Shown piece after piece: positions 14,969 to 17,117 of a stretch of DNA of 17,117 bases. Positions within the stretch are counted from its first letter, which is position 1; every line of letters begins with the position of its first letter. The notes beneath the pieces were generated by a model. That model was not told where the DNA came from, ran no database searches, and saw nothing but the letters and a program-made list of their open reading frames with translations. This DNA is from DASQVO01 sp035640715 (lineage in GTDB: Bacteria; Actinomycetota; Actinomycetes; Streptosporangiales; Streptosporangiaceae), in the NCBI GenBank assembly GCA_035640715.1, contig DASQVO010000029.1:1-17117 (forward strand). The letters run 5' to 3'. A program made the position numbers and the translations under genes.

Positions 14969-15715
14969 GTGACGACGGACTGGACTTTCGGGGGGCGGTG
15001 GCCGTTTGAGGAGCGCTGGTTTGAGACCTCCGACGGGCGGATGCACTACGTCGACGAGGGGCCGCGGGATGGCCGCCCGGTCGTGCTGGTGCACGGCAAC
15101 CCGACCTGGGGCTTCCTGTACCGGAACTTCATCAGGCCGCTGGCGGAAGCGGGCCACCGTGCGATCGTGCCCGACCACCCTGAGCGCGTATCGGGCCTGT
15201 TCATCCTCGACACCTTCGCCGGGCCGCGGCAAAACCTTCCCATGCCGCTGCGGCTGTTCCGCACGCCGGGTGTTGGCGAGGTGCTCGTGAAGGGGCTCGA
15301 CATGTTCGTCCGGGGCTTCCTGTTCCGCGACGGCGTCGTGCACCGCGAACGACTTACGGCCGATGTGCGCCGCGCGTACCTGGCGCCGCACCCGACGTGG
15401 TCCAGCCGCACAGGCGAGCTCGTCTTTCCGCGCGAGATCCCTGACCCTGCGAGCGCCATCGGACCGGTCGCCGAACTGCTCACGCGGCTCCAGCGCGGAG
15501 TCGAGCAGCACTTCCGCTCCAAGCCCGCGCGGATCATGTGGGCGATGCACGACCCGGCGTTCACGCCCGCGATTCTCGAGCAATGGCGCAAGACTTTGCC
15601 CGACGCGCCCGTGACCCAGCTCGACGACGCCAGCCACTACCTCCAAGAGGACGCCCACGAGCGGATCGTGCCCCAACTGTTCAGCTTCCTCACCGAAACT
15701 AAATTAATTGGCTAG
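14969..15715 (+). pseudogene. alpha/beta hydrolase (haloalkane dehalogenase-like) with nucleophile region deleted
   Basis: The frame reads 248 residues from a GTG at 14969. The N-terminal part (WPFEERWFETSDGRMHYVDEG, VLVHGNPTWGFLYRNFI) and C-terminal part (PERVSGLFILDTFAG through SHYLQEDAHERI) match haloalkane-dehalogenase-like hydrolases. The oxyanion-hole motif HGNP and the catalytic His (ASHY) remain. At about residue 69 the text jumps from IVPDH straight to PERVSG. In full-length relatives this gap holds the cap start and the nucleophile elbow (VxDWGG-type), some 60-70 residues. The loss is in frame, so no stop reveals it; it may have arisen at the short repeat CCACC present on both sides in relatives. 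Without the Asp nucleophile hydrolysis is not expected. Family length is around 290-310. The stop lies inside the tRNA-derived sequence that follows. Confidence 0.75.
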
Positions 15716-15751
15716 TAGCGGGGCAGGATTTGAACCTGCGACCTCTGGGTT
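15712..15751 (-). tRNA. 3' fragment of initiator tRNA-fMet gene (integration-site scar)
   Basis: Read on the minus strand, 15751 to 15712 gives the sequence from just after the anticodon of an actinomycete initiator tRNA to its end: AACCCAGAGGTCG, the T-arm GCAGGTTCAAATCCTG, and CCCCGCTACTAG. It lacks one base compared with the usual CCTGTCCCCGCTAC. Nothing upstream (above 15751) resembles the D-arm or 5' acceptor strand, so the gene is not complete. A duplicated tRNA 3' half is what site-specific integrases leave at one end of an integrated element. The orientation puts the element to the right and the old chromosome to the left. Identification rests on recall of the tRNA sequence. Confidence 0.75.
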
Positions 15752-15881
15752 GGGCTTGCCGAGCCAGTGCCAGGGATCTCACCGAAGCCTTGCGCGAGCT
15801 GGGCGCAACGATGGCAGATGTGCCCTTGCCCAAGACACTAGTTTCCTGGGCATTTCCCTACCATCGTCTACGATTTTGAAG

Positions 15882-16478
15882 GTGACGTATTTCACGCGGG
15901 CCGCGGCCGTGCTGCTGTGCTGCGCGACCGCCGCGGGCTGCGGCGGCGCGACCAGCGGCTCGAAGGGGTCGCCATCGACGACGTCATCGGCAACCCCGAC
16001 ATCCCGTCAGGCGTCGGTCGCCGCACGCGTCTGCCAGCGCGCCGGCCAGGCCGCGCGGCCACTTCTGGGCAACGGGATGCACGTGCGGATCGCGGACACC
16101 GATCCGGCCAACATCGAGTGCCTGATCGATGCCCACGGAATCGGAGTGGGTACGGTAGCCCAGGCATCCTCGCAGGCGTGGACGGAGTACGACACTGCTA
16201 CCGTGCACCAGGTCCAGGCCTACGGCTCGGGGGCCTTGCACGTGCCGTCGCAGCTCCCGCACCCCGTTCCTGGCATGTCCGGCAACGTGGCCTGGATCCC
16301 CGCAAAGAACGAGGTGCTCGCGACCAACGGGACCCAGTCGCGCGGCGGCACATACGTGACCGTCACCGTGACCCGCAGCTCACCCGGGGGTCCTTCGAGC
16401 CTCGCTGTGGCGCGCGCGGTCGCGCGTGCGCTCCTCGCCTCCGCCCCGCGGGGCCCGAACCCAGTGCCGCCCACCTGA
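15882..16478 (+). CDS. putative small lipoprotein, function unknown
   Basis: About 198 residues from a GTG at 15882. The N-terminus TRAAAVLLCCATAAGCGG is a short signal sequence with a lipobox-like AAGC, followed by a Ser/Thr-rich linker (SGSKGSPSTTSSATPTSRQ), the layout of actinomycete surface lipoproteins. The rest (VCQRAGQAARPLLGNGMHVR, IECLIDAHGIGVGTVAQASS, GGTYVTVTVTR, SLAVARAVARALL) is compact, with two Cys that could form a disulfide, and resembles no family I can name. Codons are strongly GC3-biased, supporting a real gene. The open frame continues upstream to 15708, but that part is antisense tRNA sequence (GAGFEPATSGL) and should not be included. TTG at 15876 is an alternative start; no strong ribosome binding site is visible for either. 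It lies where an integrated element would be expected to carry xis/int. Confidence 0.6.
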   Translation: MTYFTRAAAVLLCCATAAGCGGATSGSKGSPSTTSSATPTSRQASVAARVCQRAGQAARPLLGNGMHVRIADTDPANIECLIDAHGIGVGTVAQASSQAWTEYDTATVHQVQAYGSGALHVPSQLPHPVPGMSGNVAWIPAKNEVLATNGTQSRGGTYVTVTVTRSSPGGPSSLAVARAVARALLASAPRGPNPVPPT

Positions 16479-16499
16479 CCGGCGGCGACGGTAGGCGAG

Positions 16500-16672
16500 A
16501 CCCGACCGCCGTAGGCCAGGCCCCGGCGGCGGGCGGCCTGGTTCAGTTTCCGTTCAATGGCCAGCTTGGTGCGCCGCCACAATTCGCCCGCCTGGTTGTT
16601 CCAGACCACGGCGGCCTGATGGTCGTAGCAGTCCGGGCAGATCGGCTGGCCGAGTGCGGGGTTCGGCCAGCG
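16500..16672 (-). pseudogene. fragment of RepSA-type replication initiator
   Basis: About 57 residues on the minus strand read NPALGQPICPDCYDHQAAVV, then WNNQAGELWRRTKLAIERKL and NQAARRRGLAYGGRVS. The PxCPDCYDxxAAVxWN...ELWRRT pattern is characteristic of replication initiators of actinomycete integrative conjugative elements (pSAM2 RepSA-like). Intact proteins are several hundred residues; here similarity stops at both ends: no Rep-like sequence precedes it, a stop lies upstream at about 16718, and after RVS the expected text is replaced by unrelated sequence. The fragment is therefore an internal remnant. In such elements rep is followed by xis, int and then the attachment site, and the tRNA fragment lies in that direction 750 nt away, though no xis or int remains. 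Confidence 0.65.
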
Positions 16673-17117
16673 TCTGCTTCCAGCTCTCCACGCCACACCC
16701 CACAGTCCTGGGAACCCTCATCTTGTACAACGAACAAGCCGGCCACCGCGTTGGGGCACACTTCGCAAAAAAGGGGACGGGCTGCGGCTGGCCTTCGTTC
16801 ATGACGACAATGCACCGGGCTGCAAGCGTGCCTGTGACCCCCTGCTTGCAAAAGAGTTGCACGGCGGTCGCTCAGGGTCGTTGGCGCAGATCAGAAGTTG
16901 TCCTAGGCCGAATGGAGTCAATGTCGGTCGGCGGGGTTGCTGTACATGCCTGCTGTACTGGGCGCCCGGCCGTTGACGCTTAAGTCCCGTGTGTCCCTGC
17001 GCGGGACGCCCTGCGGGCGTGAAAATCAGCACACCAACAGCCCCGAGACCCATGATCAAGTCGTGGCGCGGGGTGACAGCACGACGGGCCATACTTAGCC
17101 ACCTGCGATTTTGCCAT
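16673..17117. other. degenerate element-derived DNA at right edge
   Basis: No intact gene is convincing here. On the minus strand a Met at 16802 opens MNEGQPQPVPFF and the frame beyond an A6/T6 tract (16767-16772) reads CEVCPNAVAGLFVVQDEGSQ, which together look like one small CxxC protein broken by a frameshift. From 17092 on the minus strand a frame reads MARRAVTPRHDLIMGLGAVG with a short hydrophobic segment, then becomes featureless. Overlapping hairpins GTCCC/GGGAC (16993-17007) and ACGCCC/GGGCGT (17006-17020) lie near the edge. The picture is a decayed mobile element. Confidence 0.4.

Noticed and set aside
14751..14972. A 73-codon plus-strand frame starting with GTG
   Set aside because: No recognisable family, no clear ribosome binding site, and a terminator-like hairpin lies inside it. 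Too weak to call a gene.
14807..15676. A 289-codon minus-strand frame opposite the broken hydrolase
   Set aside because: Arg/His/Pro-rich text without motifs; the plus strand is clearly hydrolase-derived.
15708..15881. N-terminal extension of the lipoprotein frame beginning MASSGAGFEPATSGL
   Set aside because: GAGFEPATSGL is the familiar artefact of translating a tRNA T-arm on the wrong strand. The signal sequence begins after 15882.
16993..17020. Overlapping hairpins that could act as an attenuator
   Set aside because: Stems of 5-6 bp in GC-rich DNA with no leader peptide or gene start nearby; chance is likely.
1..17117. CRISPR array, transposon ends or tandem repeats
   Set aside because: No regularly spaced direct repeats, no transposase-like frame and no long terminal inverted repeats were seen on reading both strands.

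Overview
The window looks like chromosomal DNA of a high-GC, sporulating-type actinomycete (Streptomyces, Streptosporangium, Catenulispora or similar). GC is very high, stops and starts overlap as ATGA, Shine-Dalgarno sequences are GGAGG-like, and one gene fragment resembles a RepSA-type replication initiator of actinomycete integrative elements. The species cannot be fixed from the sequence.

Left region (1-6887, all on the minus strand): a six-gene operon read right to left. It encodes a ribose-type sugar ABC importer (double ATPase, permease, Tat/lipoprotein binding protein), a Gfo/Idh/MocA oxidoreductase, a myo-inositol-1-phosphate synthase family protein and a UbiA-type prenyltransferase that runs off the left edge. 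Three of the five junctions are 4-nt ATGA overlaps, so synthesis is probably coupled. An AT-rich leader at about 6930-7010 holds the likely promoter and an operator candidate.

Middle region (7111-14238): two exported proteins on the minus strand (a Tat-exported sugar-isomerase-like TIM barrel and a DUF1080/3-keto-glycoside hydrolase-like protein), a divergent ROK regulator on the plus strand, and a convergent 1013-residue exported protein made of a ThuA-like domain, a glucose/sorbosone-dehydrogenase-like propeller and a PKD domain. A 13-bp perfect hairpin separates the two convergent genes. An 11-bp motif, AAA(A/T)CTTTGTA, occurs in the control regions of both minus-strand operons and may be the ROK operator. 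My reading is an extracellular glycoside oxidation and elimination system of the 3-keto-sugar type, feeding an importer whose operon also carries an inositol-phosphate/prenyltransferase branch. The substrate and the final product are unknown.

Right region (14239-17117): decayed and mobile-element-derived DNA. It holds a haloalkane-dehalogenase-like alpha/beta hydrolase whose nucleophile region has been deleted, a 3' fragment of an initiator tRNA-fMet gene on the minus strand that looks like an integration scar, a small lipoprotein gene, and a truncated RepSA-like fragment. The orientation of the tRNA fragment puts the chromosome to the left and the integrated element to the right.

The most notable points are the secreted ThuA-dehydrogenase / DUF1080 / TIM-barrel set with its ROK regulator, the coupling of inositol-phosphate synthase and UbiA to a sugar importer, and a C7 homopolymer where a one-base shift would join the DUF1080-Ig frame to a PKD-like tail.
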